From contig NZ_FMTL01000001.1 in the NCBI RefSeq assembly GCF_900099645.1, positions 1,736,001-1,800,000 of the forward strand: a stretch of DNA of 64,000 nt, read 5' to 3'. Shown here one piece after another: positions 36,280 through 45,392 of the stretch; the first letter of the stretch is position 1; each line of letters starts with the position of its first letter. The DNA comes from Pseudomonas peli (lineage in GTDB: Bacteria; Pseudomonadota; Gammaproteobacteria; Pseudomonadales; Pseudomonadaceae). Both the position numbers and the translations under genes were made by a program. The notes under the pieces are model-generated. The model was given only the letters and a program-made list of their open reading frames with translations. It did not search any database and was not told the DNA's origin.

Positions 36280-36633
36280 ATGCGCGTTTTTCTGCTGCTG
36301 AGCCTGTTCACACTGTCCGGCCTGGCCTGGGGTGAAGCCTGTGTGGTGCATAGCCAGGCCGAGCGCCTGGATGTGAAGGTCTGCCAGCAGAACCGTAGCA
36401 TCCCGCCCAACCTGTTCCGCACCGGTTTCTGCCAGCCGCAGCTGCAGGGGCAGAAGGTCGAGGTGGAGTTTGTCGAGCAGTGCCCGATGGGCTCCTTCGG
36501 CGTATGCCGCAATTCAACGGTGGGCGGCACGCCCTATAAGCAGGATGTGCATTATTACGGCGTGGCCAGCGACGCCACCTACCTCAAGCCCTTCTGCGAG
36601 CAGCAGAGCAAGGGTGTATGGATGGCGCGCTAA
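36280..36633 (+). CDS. Secreted Cys-rich hypothetical protein
   Basis: A 117-residue exported protein. A signal peptide (about 1-18) precedes a mature part with six cysteines (21, 35, 51, 68, 76, 106), which suggests three disulfides. No family function is known to me. The ATG follows AGAGGGTCAATGG. It lies among zinc-starvation genes but is on the opposite strand, and a strong terminator follows it. Confidence 0.78.
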   Translation: MRVFLLLSLFTLSGLAWGEACVVHSQAERLDVKVCQQNRSIPPNLFRTGFCQPQLQGQKVEVEFVEQCPMGSFGVCRNSTVGGTPYKQDVHYYGVASDATYLKPFCEQQSKGVWMAR

Positions 36634-36729
36634 CCGTCATCAAAGCGTAATCCTGTCTATGTTTTAGTGGCCTTGGGTACCTCACCCCTGCATGCCGGGT
36701 CACGCGCCGGTGTGCCTTTCTGGTGCTTA

Positions 36730-36757
36730 AGGCTGCTTTCTCGCAGCCTATTTTTTT
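36730..36757 (+). terminator. Rho-independent terminator
   Basis: AGGCTGC and GCAGCCT form a seven-pair stem with a six-base loop, followed by ATTTTTTT. It ends the Cys-rich protein gene and sits against the convergent DUF1826 gene. Confidence 0.88.
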
Positions 36758-36766
36758 GCCTGAAAT

Positions 36767-37327
36767 TTAAGCCAGCCAGTCCAGGGTCAAGAGCAATCGC
36801 CGCTCACCGGCCGGCGGTTGCGGCGAGCGGTGGATCAAGCCGCCGCCCTCGTTGCCAATCCACTTCTCGCCCTTGGCCAGCAGCACATGGCCCGCCTCGG
36901 CGCGCTCGATCAACGCGGCATCGCTGGGTTCGGCGGCCGGGTCGCCGAGGCGACGACGCGCCATTACGCCCTCCTGCAGCCACTCACTGCCAACCCCGGC
37001 GTAGCTGGTAATCAGCCGCACCGGCACGTGGTCAACGTGAAAGCGCGGGCACATGGCCTTGTCGAGAATACGCAGGCGCAGGCCGATGCGTTTGGCATCG
37101 AACAGGCAGGCAAAAGCACTGATCAGCCAACTAACGTCCTGCAAAAAGGCCGCCTGCCCCGGCAGATCGCCCTGAGCCAGCAAAGCGCTGGCGAAATCAC
37201 TGATCTGTGCCGGCAACTGGCGTTGCCAGACGGCCAAGTTGACCTCGTCACGCAGTACCTCGCCAAGCACATCAATCTGTTCGCTGCTGACCTGCTGCAG
37301 CGGATGGCGCAGCACAGGCGCGAGCAT
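36767..37327 (-). CDS. DUF1826 protein of the zinc-starvation operon
   Basis: A 186-residue soluble protein of the DUF1826 family. It has the motif CPRFHVDHVPVRLITSYAG (about 93-111), whose His-x-Asp resembles the metal ligands of 2-oxoglutarate oxygenases; activity is unproven. Its start codon overlaps the stop of the upstream COG0523 gene (TGATG), so translation is coupled. It is the last gene of the dksA2-COG0523-DUF1826 operon, matching PA5534-PA5536 order recalled from P. aeruginosa. Confidence 0.85.
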   Translation of the reverse strand: MLAPVLRHPLQQVSSEQIDVLGEVLRDEVNLAVWQRQLPAQISDFASALLAQGDLPGQAAFLQDVSWLISAFACLFDAKRIGLRLRILDKAMCPRFHVDHVPVRLITSYAGVGSEWLQEGVMARRRLGDPAAEPSDAALIERAEAGHVLLAKGEKWIGNEGGGLIHRSPQPPAGERRLLLTLDWLA

Positions 37328-38532
37328 CAGGCAGCTTCCTCATGCCAGGGGCCAAACGGGTCGGGCAGCGCCTGCCAGGCATCTACGCCCAGGGCCATTT
37401 CCGCATCGGTCAGCAGGCAGGCATCCAGTTCGGCGGTTAGTTGAGCGAAGTCGATGTTCTGGCCGATAAACACCAACTCCTGACGGCAGTCGCCGGTTTG
37501 CGCCTGCCAGTTTTTCATAATCGCCTGCAGCCCTTCTTCGTCGGTCGGCCATTGCGCCTTGGGTACGAAGCGCCACCAGCGCCCGGCAAAGCCGTGACGC
37601 ATCAAACCGCCCGCCTGGGACCAGCTGCCGGCCTCCTGGTATTTGCTGGCCAGCCAGAAAAAGCCCTTGCTGCGCAGCAAGCGGCCATTGGTCCATTCGC
37701 GATTAATAAAGTTGAAGAAGCGCTCGGGATGCAGCGGCTTGCGTGCACGGTAAGCCGTTGAAGCAATACCGTATTCCTCGGTTTCAGGAATGTGTTCACC
37801 GCGCAACTCTTTAAGCCAGCCCGGTGCGTGGGCGGCGCGCTCGAAGTCGAAGCGGCCGGTGTTGAGGATTTTCTCCAGCGGCACCGCGCCCATGGCCATC
37901 GGCACAATTTCGGCGTGAGTGTTGAGGCCCTTGAGAATGGCCATTAGCTCTTCGCGCTCGTGGCTGCTGATCAGGTCGATCTTGCTGATCAGTAGCACAT
38001 CGGCGAATTCCACCTGCTCGATCAGCAGGTCGGTGATCGAGCGCTCGTCCTCCTCACCGAGGGTTTCGCCACGGCTGGCCAGGCTTTCGGCCTCATGGAA
38101 ATCACGGAGGAAGTTCACCCCGTCGACCACCGTTACCATGCAGTCCAGGCGCGCCACATCGGCCAGGCTCTGGCCGTCCTCACCACGGAAGGTAAAGGTT
38201 TCGGCCACCGGCAGCGGTTCGCTGATCCCAGTGGATTCGATCAGTAAGTAATCGAAACGCCCATCGCGGGCCAGGCGGCCGACTTCTTCCAGCAGGTCTT
38301 CGCGCAGGGTGCAGCAAATGCAGCCGTTGCTCATTTCCACGAGTTTTTCTTCGGCACGGTTCAGGCTGACATCGCGCTGAACTTCGCTGCCATCGATGTT
38401 GATCTCGCTCATATCGTTAACGATTACCGCCACTTTCAAACCCTGACGGTTTTTCAGAATGGCGTTAAGCAGGGTGCTTTTACCGGCGCCGAGAAAGCCG
38501 GATAACACGGTTACGGGAAGGCGATTGGTCAT
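37327..38532 (-). CDS. COG0523 zinc metallochaperone GTPase (ZigA-like)
   Basis: A 401-residue G3E GTPase. It has Walker [10 protein letters not shown] (12-20), the zinc motif GCICC (70-74), ESTGISEP, a guanine motif SKID and a C-terminal CobW domain with Trp-rich stretches. ZigA-type proteins work in zinc limitation, handing zinc to client enzymes. The ATG at 38532 is eight bases after GGAG; an ATG at 38547 overlaps the dksA2 stop as TGATG and is a coupled alternative. It lies in a Zur-box-headed operon downstream of dksA2. Confidence 0.92.
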   Translation of the reverse strand: MTNRLPVTVLSGFLGAGKSTLLNAILKNRQGLKVAVIVNDMSEINIDGSEVQRDVSLNRAEEKLVEMSNGCICCTLREDLLEEVGRLARDGRFDYLLIESTGISEPLPVAETFTFRGEDGQSLADVARLDCMVTVVDGVNFLRDFHEAESLASRGETLGEEDERSITDLLIEQVEFADVLLISKIDLISSHEREELMAILKGLNTHAEIVPMAMGAVPLEKILNTGRFDFERAAHAPGWLKELRGEHIPETEEYGIASTAYRARKPLHPERFFNFINREWTNGRLLRSKGFFWLASKYQEAGSWSQAGGLMRHGFAGRWWRFVPKAQWPTDEEGLQAIMKNWQAQTGDCRQELVFIGQNIDFAQLTAELDACLLTDAEMALGVDAWQALPDPFGPWHEEAA

Positions 38533-38546
38533 AGTTTCAGGCTCCA

Positions 38547-38971
38547 TCAGAATTCTGCGTGGCGCAGGTGTTTTTCGCGTTGTTCCTGACGCTCTTTGGC
38601 TTCGATGCACAGGCTCGCGGTGGGCCGTAGCAACAGGCGCTTGAGGCCGATTGGCTCACCGGTCTCCACGCACCACCCGTATTCACCACGGGCCAGCCGC
38701 TCAAGGGCTTCGTCGATTTTGTCGAGCAGTTTTTTTCCCGCTCCAGCAAGCGCAGTTGCCACTGGCGTTGCTCTTCGGCGCTGCCAATGTCAGCGGGATC
38801 GCTGCTGGTTTCGCGCTCGCGCAGGCCTTCGAACTCTTCGGCAATGCGGGTTTGCAGCTCGCCGCGCTGGGTGAGCAGCAGCGCGCGGAAGAACTGCTGC
38901 TGCGCGGTATTCATGTAGTCATCTGCCGGCTGGGCGAGCAGTTCGGCGTGGGTAAGCGGCGTTTCGGTCAT
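38547..38971 (-). pseudogene. dksA2: DksA2, zinc-independent RNA polymerase regulator, frameshifted at A7
   Basis: DksA paralogue that substitutes for zinc-finger DksA when zinc is scarce, binding RNA polymerase with ppGpp. Reading from ATG 38971 is normal up to RLLEREK (about residue 79), then leaves the family frame. The correct continuation, KKLLDKIDEALERLARGEYGWC...HLRHAEF, is in the -1 frame, ending at 38547. The junction is seven A on the minus strand (38736-38730), where eight would restore the frame. The sequence there reads A-AAA-AAC, a known -1 slippery heptamer, so it may be an indel, an assembly error or recoding. The finger keeps Cys-x-x-Thr and Cys-x-x-Ala in place of four Cys, as expected for DksA2. 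About 141 residues if restored. Confidence 0.85.
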
Positions 38972-39001
38972 CGTCAGGATTCGCTGGCTTTGTAATTTAC
39001 T

Positions 39002-39016
39002 TGTTATAACATAACA
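39002..39016. promoter_or_regulatory. Zur box
   Basis: TGTTATAACATAACA is a perfect inverted repeat (TGTTAT, ATAACA) with a three-base centre and agrees with the gammaproteobacterial Zur operator core. It lies between the divergent dksA2 operon and folE2 and can repress both when zinc is plentiful. Confidence 0.88.
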
Positions 39017-39046
39017 TTTAAACCCACAGCCGAGGGCTGATTTCTG

Positions 39047-39937
39047 ATGAACGCACTGACCTTGCCGGACATAGCCACGCAAGCGCCTGCCCACGCCCTG
39101 GCCCTAGACTGGGTCGGCATGCAGGGCATCGCGCTGCCGATCAAACTGGCTGAGCAACACATCCATGCCCGCGCCGATATCGGGGTTAGCCTGGACTATG
39201 GCAATGCGCGCGGCATCCATATGTCGCGCCTATACCTGGCGCTGCATGCGCTGGAACAGCGCGAACTGAACCCGACGACGCTGCGAGAGTTAATGGGCGA
39301 GTTTCTCGACAGCCATCAGGGTTTGTCGCAGCAGGCATCGATTACCTTGCGCGGCGAGGCCTTGCTCAACCGCCCAGCACTGGTCAGCCCCCTCTCAGGT
39401 TGGAAGGCCTACCCCTTCGAAGTGCGTGCACGCCAGGATTCATGGGGGTTTCACGTGGAACTACAGGTAGAAGTGACCTATTCCTCGACCTGCCCTTGCT
39501 CCGCCGCCCTGGCGCGCCAGCTGATTCAGCAGCGCTTTGTCGAGGACTTCGCCAACCAGCCGCTGGACCACGCACAATTGCTGGCCTGGCTCGGCTCAAC
39601 CCAGGGCATCGTCGCTACACCACATAGCCAACGCAGTACCGCCACTTTGCAAGTGCGCCTGCACGGCGACAGCGCGAAGTTGCCGCTGGTTGCGCTGATC
39701 GACGCCGCCGAACAAGCCCTCGGCACCGCTGTGCAGACGGCGGTAAAGCGCGCCGATGAGCAGGCCTTCGCCCTGGCCAACGGGCAAAACCTGATGTTCT
39801 GCGAAGACGCTGCCCGCCGCCTGCACAGCGCCCTGCGCGAACAACCGGCCTTCAGCGCCTTTCACCTGCGCGTGGTGCACGCGGAAAGCCTGCACGCCCA
39901 CGATGCGGTTGCCGCCAGCACGTGGAACTGGCGCTGA
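39047..39937 (+). CDS. folE2: GTP cyclohydrolase FolE2 (zinc-independent)
   Basis: A 296-residue type IB GTP cyclohydrolase converting GTP to 7,8-dihydroneopterin triphosphate for folate synthesis. It has the RGIHMSRLY block (55-63) and TCPCSAA with the metal/active-site Cys (C149, C151). It replaces the zinc enzyme FolE under zinc limitation because it can use other metals. It is divergent from the dksA2 operon across the Zur box. Start ATG 39047. Confidence 0.95.
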   Translation: MNALTLPDIATQAPAHALALDWVGMQGIALPIKLAEQHIHARADIGVSLDYGNARGIHMSRLYLALHALEQRELNPTTLRELMGEFLDSHQGLSQQASITLRGEALLNRPALVSPLSGWKAYPFEVRARQDSWGFHVELQVEVTYSSTCPCSAALARQLIQQRFVEDFANQPLDHAQLLAWLGSTQGIVATPHSQRSTATLQVRLHGDSAKLPLVALIDAAEQALGTAVQTAVKRADEQAFALANGQNLMFCEDAARRLHSALREQPAFSAFHLRVVHAESLHAHDAVAASTWNWR

Positions 39938-39999
39938 GGCGATTTACCTGGCCCATACGCGGCGCTAACCTGCCGGGCAAACCCTTGCAGACCACTCCG

Positions 40000-40494
40000 A
40001 TGACAACCCAGCCGTCCGCCGCATTCAACTTACGGGCCTACCAACCTCAGGATTTACCCGCCCTGGTCGCACTGTTTCAGGCATCGGTCAGCCAGTTGAC
40101 CACTCAGCATTACGACGCAGCGCAGCGACAGGCCTGGTCTCCCGAGGTTGCAGACCTATCGGTCTGGCAAACACGTTTGATGTCACTTAATTTACTTATC
40201 GCCGAAGATGGCAGCTCAATGGCCGGATTTATCGGATTTAGCCTGGATGGCCATATCGACCTGCTGTACTGCGCGCCCGCTTATGCCCGCCAGGGTGTGG
40301 CCAGCGCCTTGTATGCCGCTGCCGAGCAACGCTTGCGCGCGGCGGGGGTGCGCGAGCTGTTTACCGAAGCCAGCCTAGTGGCCCAGGCATTTTTTGCCGG
40401 TCAGGGATTTTCTGTGCAGCAGGCACAGACGGTGACGCGCGGCACTGTTAACTTGCCGCGCATGCTGATGCGCAAAACTCTGGAGCTGCGATGA
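40000..40494 (+). CDS. GNAT-family N-acetyltransferase
   Basis: A 164-residue acetyltransferase. Strand and loop motif IDLLYCAPAYARQGVASALYAAAEQRLRAAG (about 86-116) gives the acetyl-CoA pyrophosphate loop (R/Q-x-x-G-x-A form ARQGVA). An early FNLRAYQPQD opens the fold. Substrate unknown. The ATG at 40000 is taken; a longer frame overlaps the end of folE2. Its stop overlaps the start of the small membrane protein gene (ATGA). It lies 62 bp after folE2, so read-through from the Zur-controlled promoter is possible. Confidence 0.88.
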   Translation: MTTQPSAAFNLRAYQPQDLPALVALFQASVSQLTTQHYDAAQRQAWSPEVADLSVWQTRLMSLNLLIAEDGSSMAGFIGFSLDGHIDLLYCAPAYARQGVASALYAAAEQRLRAAGVRELFTEASLVAQAFFAGQGFSVQQAQTVTRGTVNLPRMLMRKTLELR

Positions 40495-40727
40495 ACACCC
40501 TGACGATTATCGTGCTAACCGCCGTGGTGCTGGCCGCCTGCTCCCTGGCACTGTGGAGCTGGTACAACCAGCGCAAACTGGAAAAACTCGATGAGCGGAT
40601 CAACCGGCAGAGCGAGCTGATCGCACAACTCGACAGCGTGCTGGAAAATCCGCAGCTCAGCGAAGCCGAGCAGTTGGCGAAAAGCGAAGCCTTACTGGCC
40701 AAGCTGCAGGAAACTCGAAAGCCTTAG
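40491..40727 (+). CDS. Small membrane protein with coiled coil
   Basis: A 78-residue protein: one N-terminal membrane span (about 4-25) then a charged helix (about 28-75), the form of small bitopic inner-membrane proteins. Start overlaps the stop of the GNAT gene by four bases, indicating coupled translation. Function unknown. Confidence 0.7.
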   Translation: MNTLTIIVLTAVVLAACSLALWSWYNQRKLEKLDERINRQSELIAQLDSVLENPQLSEAEQLAKSEALLAKLQETRKP

Positions 40728-40803
40728 TGCTGCTGAGGTCATGATGTGTGGGGGGCTTTCGGCTTGGGCATCCTGCTTCGCTCTACCTCCTGCATCCATG
40801 CAG

Positions 40804-40848
40804 TCGTAGCCGCGATCAACGTTAGTCGCAGCTCAAGCCCCTCCCACA
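40804..40848 (-). repeat. REP-like element
   Basis: On the minus strand TGTGGGAGGGGCTT and GCGAC (40848-40825) match the first half of the REP at 28659 with two differences, followed by GATCGCGGCTACGAC. It lies between convergent genes. Confidence 0.65.
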
Positions 40849-40856
40849 GAAGCTTC

Positions 40857-42785
40857 CTACCAACCGCCGCCTCCCCCGCCACCGCCGCCACCGCCTGACG
40901 AACCACCGCCGGATGAACCGCCCCCACCTGACGAGCTGCTCGACGGGGGCGATGAAGCCAGTGCTGTGGCGCTGCTCAGGCCGGCAGCCAAAGCGGCGCT
41001 CATGGCCAGCGGTGTGCTGAATGAACTGCGGCTGTGGTACCAGTCCGGTTGATAGCCACGCTGCGCCGGGTCGATCAGGCCATTGGCCAACGCCGTGCTG
41101 AAGCGCGCGCTCCACTTGTCCTCCACACCCAGGGCCATGGCGTAGGGCAGGTGTTTCTCGTACAGCGCAATGCTCATCGCCGGGGCATTGCCGGCAAGGG
41201 CCAGTGCGTCGCTTTCCGCCAGTTGCAGGTAGTCACGGTAGCCTTCCAGCTGATCGAGCAAACGCCGCCCTTCAACCGATGGCGCTGGCAGCAGGTAATA
41301 GAACAGCACCACCACCAGCACATACACGCAGAGCAGCAGCAAGGCCGGCAACGACGCCGCATCACTGAGCATCCACAAGCCAATCGGCACTGGCCAGACA
41401 AACATCAACCCCGCCAGACCCAGACCGATCTGCTTGCCCAAACTGGGCTGATTCCAGGCCATGTACAGCACAAACAGCGACGGCACGCCAAAGCCCATGG
41501 TGAACACCACGCCGGCCAGGCCGACAGCCACATCGTCCGCGTTACGCGCGCCGGTCAGTACCATTACCAGGCAGCCAACCAGCGCCCAGATCAGGCCCCA
41601 GGTCCAGATGCCACGGTTATTGCTGAACCAAGCCTTGCCCTGGGTGTGCAGCTGGGTTTTCAGCCCAGCCACGGCATCGGCCAGGCGCGGCTCGTAGTCG
41701 CTGCCAATCTCCAGGGCGATACCTTCCTTATTGGTGGGAAACAGGCGCTTGCGCAGGTCGCGATCACCCTCACTGAAGTCATCCCGCTCACCCGTGCCAC
41801 GGGCCAGGGTAAAACCGCCGCCGCGCGGCTTGTCTTCAAGATGCAGGTGCTTGCGTATGGCCATATCGGTGAGCCACACACTGAACGCCCGCGCATCCTG
41901 ATAAGCCCCTTTGAAACCGCGATGCCAGAGGTAGCCGGCCTGCACCGCGCTCATGCCTTTCGGAGCTTCGAACAGTGGAATGATCAAACCTTTTTCGGGG
42001 TCACGGCCGACTCGATCCCAGGCACGCAGATAAAAAATCACCAGTCCGACCAGCAGCAGCGCGCCCAGGCACAGGCCAAGGTTATCCAGCAGCACCGAGC
42101 CCAGGCGCTGCGTTAGACCCGGCCGCGCCACCAGGCCGGCTGGCCAATCCACGGCGACCGTCAGGCCGTGGTAGGCCGGCAAGGCTTGGGTAGTGGTCAA
42201 GCGCAGATAATCGTCCCGCTGTTCGAGCACCTCATAGGCCTTGCCCTGATCACCGCTGGCCCCGGTATAGGCGGCCACATCCCCCATCCGCGCACCCGGC
42301 GGCAGTTTGACCTCGACCGAGGCCTGGAGAATCGGAAAGACCCACTGATTACCGGTGACGTTCCAGTACAGCTCATCGGTATTGAGGTGGTGCAACAGCT
42401 GGCGCTCAACCCGGTAACGCAGTTCGTACTGATAGCGCCCCGGCTGCAGCAGCTGGTTGGCCGAGCCTAGGTAATAGCGCACCCAGGTGCCGTTCTGCTC
42501 GACCCGCGCCCGCTCCGCCTGACCATCGCGGCTCACCGCAAGCAAGGTGATCGGGCTGCTCTGTAACAGGCCGAAGGGCAAGCTGTAGCTGACCGGCAGA
42601 TCGCGGTAGATGCCGCGCTTGATCTGCTCACCCTCGGCCTGCACGGTGATCCGCTCGGTCACCAGCAGGTTGCCGTCCGCCTGCACCTGCAGGGTCACGG
42701 CAAAGTCTTCAATCACCTCGGCCGCGGCGGCCCACAGCGGCAGCAGGCACAGGCTCAACAGGGCAAAACGCAGCACTCGCAGCAT
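40857..42785 (-). CDS. DUF2207 membrane protein with Gly-rich tail
   Basis: A 642-residue envelope protein. A signal peptide (about 1-22) precedes a large extracytoplasmic DUF2207 domain (about 23-240, with a RGIYRDLPVSY motif), a span (about 250-272), a cytoplasmic part, two to four further spans (about 400-500), and a C-terminus that ends in a low-complexity Ser/Gly tail closing on GW. It follows LemA by one base. DUF2207 and LemA are a common gene pair; the function is unknown. GGAG precedes the ATG at 42785. Confidence 0.88.
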   Translation of the reverse strand: MLRVLRFALLSLCLLPLWAAAAEVIEDFAVTLQVQADGNLLVTERITVQAEGEQIKRGIYRDLPVSYSLPFGLLQSSPITLLAVSRDGQAERARVEQNGTWVRYYLGSANQLLQPGRYQYELRYRVERQLLHHLNTDELYWNVTGNQWVFPILQASVEVKLPPGARMGDVAAYTGASGDQGKAYEVLEQRDDYLRLTTTQALPAYHGLTVAVDWPAGLVARPGLTQRLGSVLLDNLGLCLGALLLVGLVIFYLRAWDRVGRDPEKGLIIPLFEAPKGMSAVQAGYLWHRGFKGAYQDARAFSVWLTDMAIRKHLHLEDKPRGGGFTLARGTGERDDFSEGDRDLRKRLFPTNKEGIALEIGSDYEPRLADAVAGLKTQLHTQGKAWFSNNRGIWTWGLIWALVGCLVMVLTGARNADDVAVGLAGVVFTMGFGVPSLFVLYMAWNQPSLGKQIGLGLAGLMFVWPVPIGLWMLSDAASLPALLLLCVYVLVVVLFYYLLPAPSVEGRRLLDQLEGYRDYLQLAESDALALAGNAPAMSIALYEKHLPYAMALGVEDKWSARFSTALANGLIDPAQRGYQPDWYHSRSSFSTPLAMSAALAAGLSSATALASSPPSSSSSGGGGSSGGGSSGGGGGGGGGGGW

Positions 42786-42786
42786 G

Positions 42787-43353
42787 TCAAAACTCCATTT
42801 TTGGCGACTGGGCGTCACGCGGGTCATCCAGGCTGAAGTACTCCGCCTGGGTAAAGGCAAAAGGCCGCGCCACTAGGTTGCTCGGTACAGATTCCACCAG
42901 CACATTCAACTCGCGCACCGCGCCGTTGTAATAACGCCGGGCCATCTGGATATGGTTCTCGACCTCGGTGATGGTGCGTTGCAGGTCGAGAAATTGACCA
43001 TCCGCCTTGAGCGCCGGGTAATCCTCGACCAGGGCAAACAGCTGACGCAGCTGAGTACCCAGATGCGCCTCCACCGTCGCCCGCTCGCCCAGCGGCGAAT
43101 CGGCCAGCTGCACCGCACGCATACGTTCCTGCACCAGCGCCTGCAGGGTGCCCTGCTCGTAGCTCATGTACTGGCGCACGCACTCGACCAGTGCCGGAAT
43201 CAGGCTGGCGCGGCGCTTGAGTTGCACATCAATGCCACTCCACGCTTCAGCCACCCGCGCGCGGTTGAACACCAGCCGGTTGTAGTAATAAATCGCCAAA
43301 CTAGCGAGCGCCACCAGCAGCGCCAGCACCACCCAGAATCCTGCCCCTTGCAT
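42787..43353 (-). CDS. lemA: LemA family protein
   Basis: A 188-residue protein with an N-terminal membrane span (about 6-25) followed by the LemA helical domain: NRLVFNRARVAEAWSGIDVQLKRRASLIPALVECVRQYM (about 27-65), then VENHIQMARRYYNGAVRELN. LemA proteins are envelope proteins of unclear function. The ATG at 43353 lies after AAGGAG; the GTG two codons upstream (43359) is inside this ribosome site. It is translated with the DUF2207 gene (1-bp gap). Confidence 0.92.
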   Translation of the reverse strand: MQGAGFWVVLALLVALASLAIYYYNRLVFNRARVAEAWSGIDVQLKRRASLIPALVECVRQYMSYEQGTLQALVQERMRAVQLADSPLGERATVEAHLGTQLRQLFALVEDYPALKADGQFLDLQRTITEVENHIQMARRYYNGAVRELNVLVESVPSNLVARPFAFTQAEYFSLDDPRDAQSPKMEF

Positions 43354-43517
43354 AACCACTCCTTGATAAAAGCCAGCTGAACGCCTGCGCTATCCGTTCG
43401 CCCCTCACACCCTAGCTGGCTTCGACTGCGCCTGCCGCCACACCCGGTAACGCCAGCAGGGCGGACAGCACCCAGCAATCGCCGTATCCTTGAGTGCCAG
43501 CCACTGCGAGGCACCCC

Positions 43518-45392
43518 ATGCAGATCGAGTTACTGGAAATCCGCGATCACCTGCAGCGCTTCCCGCCCTTCGATGCGTTGCCCGATGACAGCCTCGACGC
43601 CATTGCCCGGCAGGTTGAGGTGGCGTACTTCAAGGCCGGCACAGACATCCTGCTGTATGGCGCTGCGATTCACGAACTGCACTATGTACGCAGCGGCGCG
43701 GTGGAAATCTACCGGCGTAATGGCGCGCTTTACAACCGCCTGAGCGAGGGCGATATCTTCGGCCAGGCCGGCCTGTTGCGCAGCAACAAAGTGCGCTTTC
43801 CGGCGCGGGCGATTGAAGACAGCCTGATCTACTTCATCCCCGCCACTGTGTTTGCCCAGCTCTGCGAAGAGCACGATGGCTTTGCCGAATTCGTCGAGGC
43901 CGAAGGCCAATCGCGACTCAAGTCGGCGGTGGAAAGCCAGGGCCAGGCCAGCGAGCTGATCCAGATAAAAGTGCGCAAGCTGATCTCGCGCCAACCAGTC
44001 ACCGCCAGCCCGCACACCTCGGTGCAACAGGCCGCCCAGCTGATGACCGAGCAGAGCGTATCCTCACTGGTGATCGTCGACGACAGCGCGCCCGCTGCCG
44101 GCATGGTGGGCATCCTCACGGACCGCGACCTGCGCACCCGCGTGCTCGCCATGGGGTTGGACAGCACAACGCCGGTCAGTGAGGTGATGTCGCCTAATCC
44201 CATCACAATTCAAGCCGATGACAGCGTGTTCGATGCCATGTTGTCCATGCTGCGCCACAACATCCACTACCTGCCGGTGGTGCAGCGGCGCCGGCCCATC
44301 GGCATCATCAACCTCAGCGACATCATCCGCTACGAGTCGCAGAGCAGCCTGTATCTGGTCAACTCGATCTTCAACCAGCCCGATGTCGCCGGGCTGCAAA
44401 GCCTGCTGCCGGACCTGCGCGCTACCTTTATACGCATGGTCAACGACCACGCCACCGCGCACATGGTCGGCAGCGCCATGGCCGGCATTGGCCGCGCCTT
44501 TACCCAGCGCCTGCTGGAACTGGCCGAGCAGACACTCGGCCCGCCGCCGGTGCCCTACTGCTTTATGGTCGCCGGCTCCATGGCCCGCGACGAACAGTTG
44601 CTGGTGACGGATCAGGACAACGCCCTGGTGCTCGACGACCGCTTTGACCCGGCGCAGCACGACGCCTACTTCGCCGCCCTTGCCCAGTTTGTCAGCGACG
44701 GCCTGGCCGCCTGCGGTTACAGCTACTGCAAGGGCGGCATCATGGCCAGCAACGCCCAGTGGCGGCAGCCGTTGAGTGTTTGGCGCGATTACTTCCAGCA
44801 ATGGATCGACAATCCCAAGCCGCAAACCCTGCTGCACAGCTGCATCTTCTTCGACCTCGACGGCGTGTATGGCGAGGTCGAACTGGTGGAAAACCTCAAA
44901 GACCTGCTCGCGCAAAAAGCCAGCAGCAACCCGGCCTTCCTCGCCGCCCTGGCGCGCAACGCCCTCAACCGCACGCCGCCGCTGGGCTTCTTCCGCACCT
45001 TTGTGATGGAAACCGACGGCCAGCAGAAACACATCATCAACCTCAAAGGCCGTGGCACCGCGCCGCTCACCGACCTGATCCGCGTGCACGCCCTGGCCTG
45101 CGGCAGCAAGGCGCAGAACTCCCTGGAACGCCTCGACGCCATCGGCAAAACCAAGCTGCTGCAGCCCGAAGCCCTCGGCCAATTGCGCTACGCCCTGGAA
45201 TTTCTCAGCCTGGTGCGCGTGCGCCACCAGGCCATGGCGGCGGCCGAAGGCGCGCAGCCGAACAACTACATCGAGCCGGAAAAAGTCTCCGCCAGTGACC
45301 GCCACAACCTCAAGGAAGCCTTTCAGGTGCTCAGCAACGCGCAGAAATTCCTGCGCTTCCGCTACCCCGCGCAACCGAGCAACAAGCGGTGA
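43518..45392 (+). CDS. cNMP-binding/CBS/DUF294 nucleotidyltransferase-like signalling protein
   Basis: A 624-residue cytoplasmic protein: a cyclic-nucleotide-binding-like domain (about 10-135), two CBS domains (about 150-275), a DUF294 nucleotidyltransferase-like domain with GSMARDEQLLVTDQDNALV (about 349-367) in place of the classic G-S-x(7)-S-x-D, and a C-terminal helical domain. It resembles GlnD-type nucleotidyltransferases and probably senses nucleotides. Its stop overlaps the start of the exonuclease gene (GTGA), so the pair is coupled. GAGG precedes the ATG at 43518. Confidence 0.9.
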   Translation: MQIELLEIRDHLQRFPPFDALPDDSLDAIARQVEVAYFKAGTDILLYGAAIHELHYVRSGAVEIYRRNGALYNRLSEGDIFGQAGLLRSNKVRFPARAIEDSLIYFIPATVFAQLCEEHDGFAEFVEAEGQSRLKSAVESQGQASELIQIKVRKLISRQPVTASPHTSVQQAAQLMTEQSVSSLVIVDDSAPAAGMVGILTDRDLRTRVLAMGLDSTTPVSEVMSPNPITIQADDSVFDAMLSMLRHNIHYLPVVQRRRPIGIINLSDIIRYESQSSLYLVNSIFNQPDVAGLQSLLPDLRATFIRMVNDHATAHMVGSAMAGIGRAFTQRLLELAEQTLGPPPVPYCFMVAGSMARDEQLLVTDQDNALVLDDRFDPAQHDAYFAALAQFVSDGLAACGYSYCKGGIMASNAQWRQPLSVWRDYFQQWIDNPKPQTLLHSCIFFDLDGVYGEVELVENLKDLLAQKASSNPAFLAALARNALNRTPPLGFFRTFVMETDGQQKHIINLKGRGTAPLTDLIRVHALACGSKAQNSLERLDAIGKTKLLQPEALGQLRYALEFLSLVRVRHQAMAAAEGAQPNNYIEPEKVSASDRHNLKEAFQVLSNAQKFLRFRYPAQPSNKR

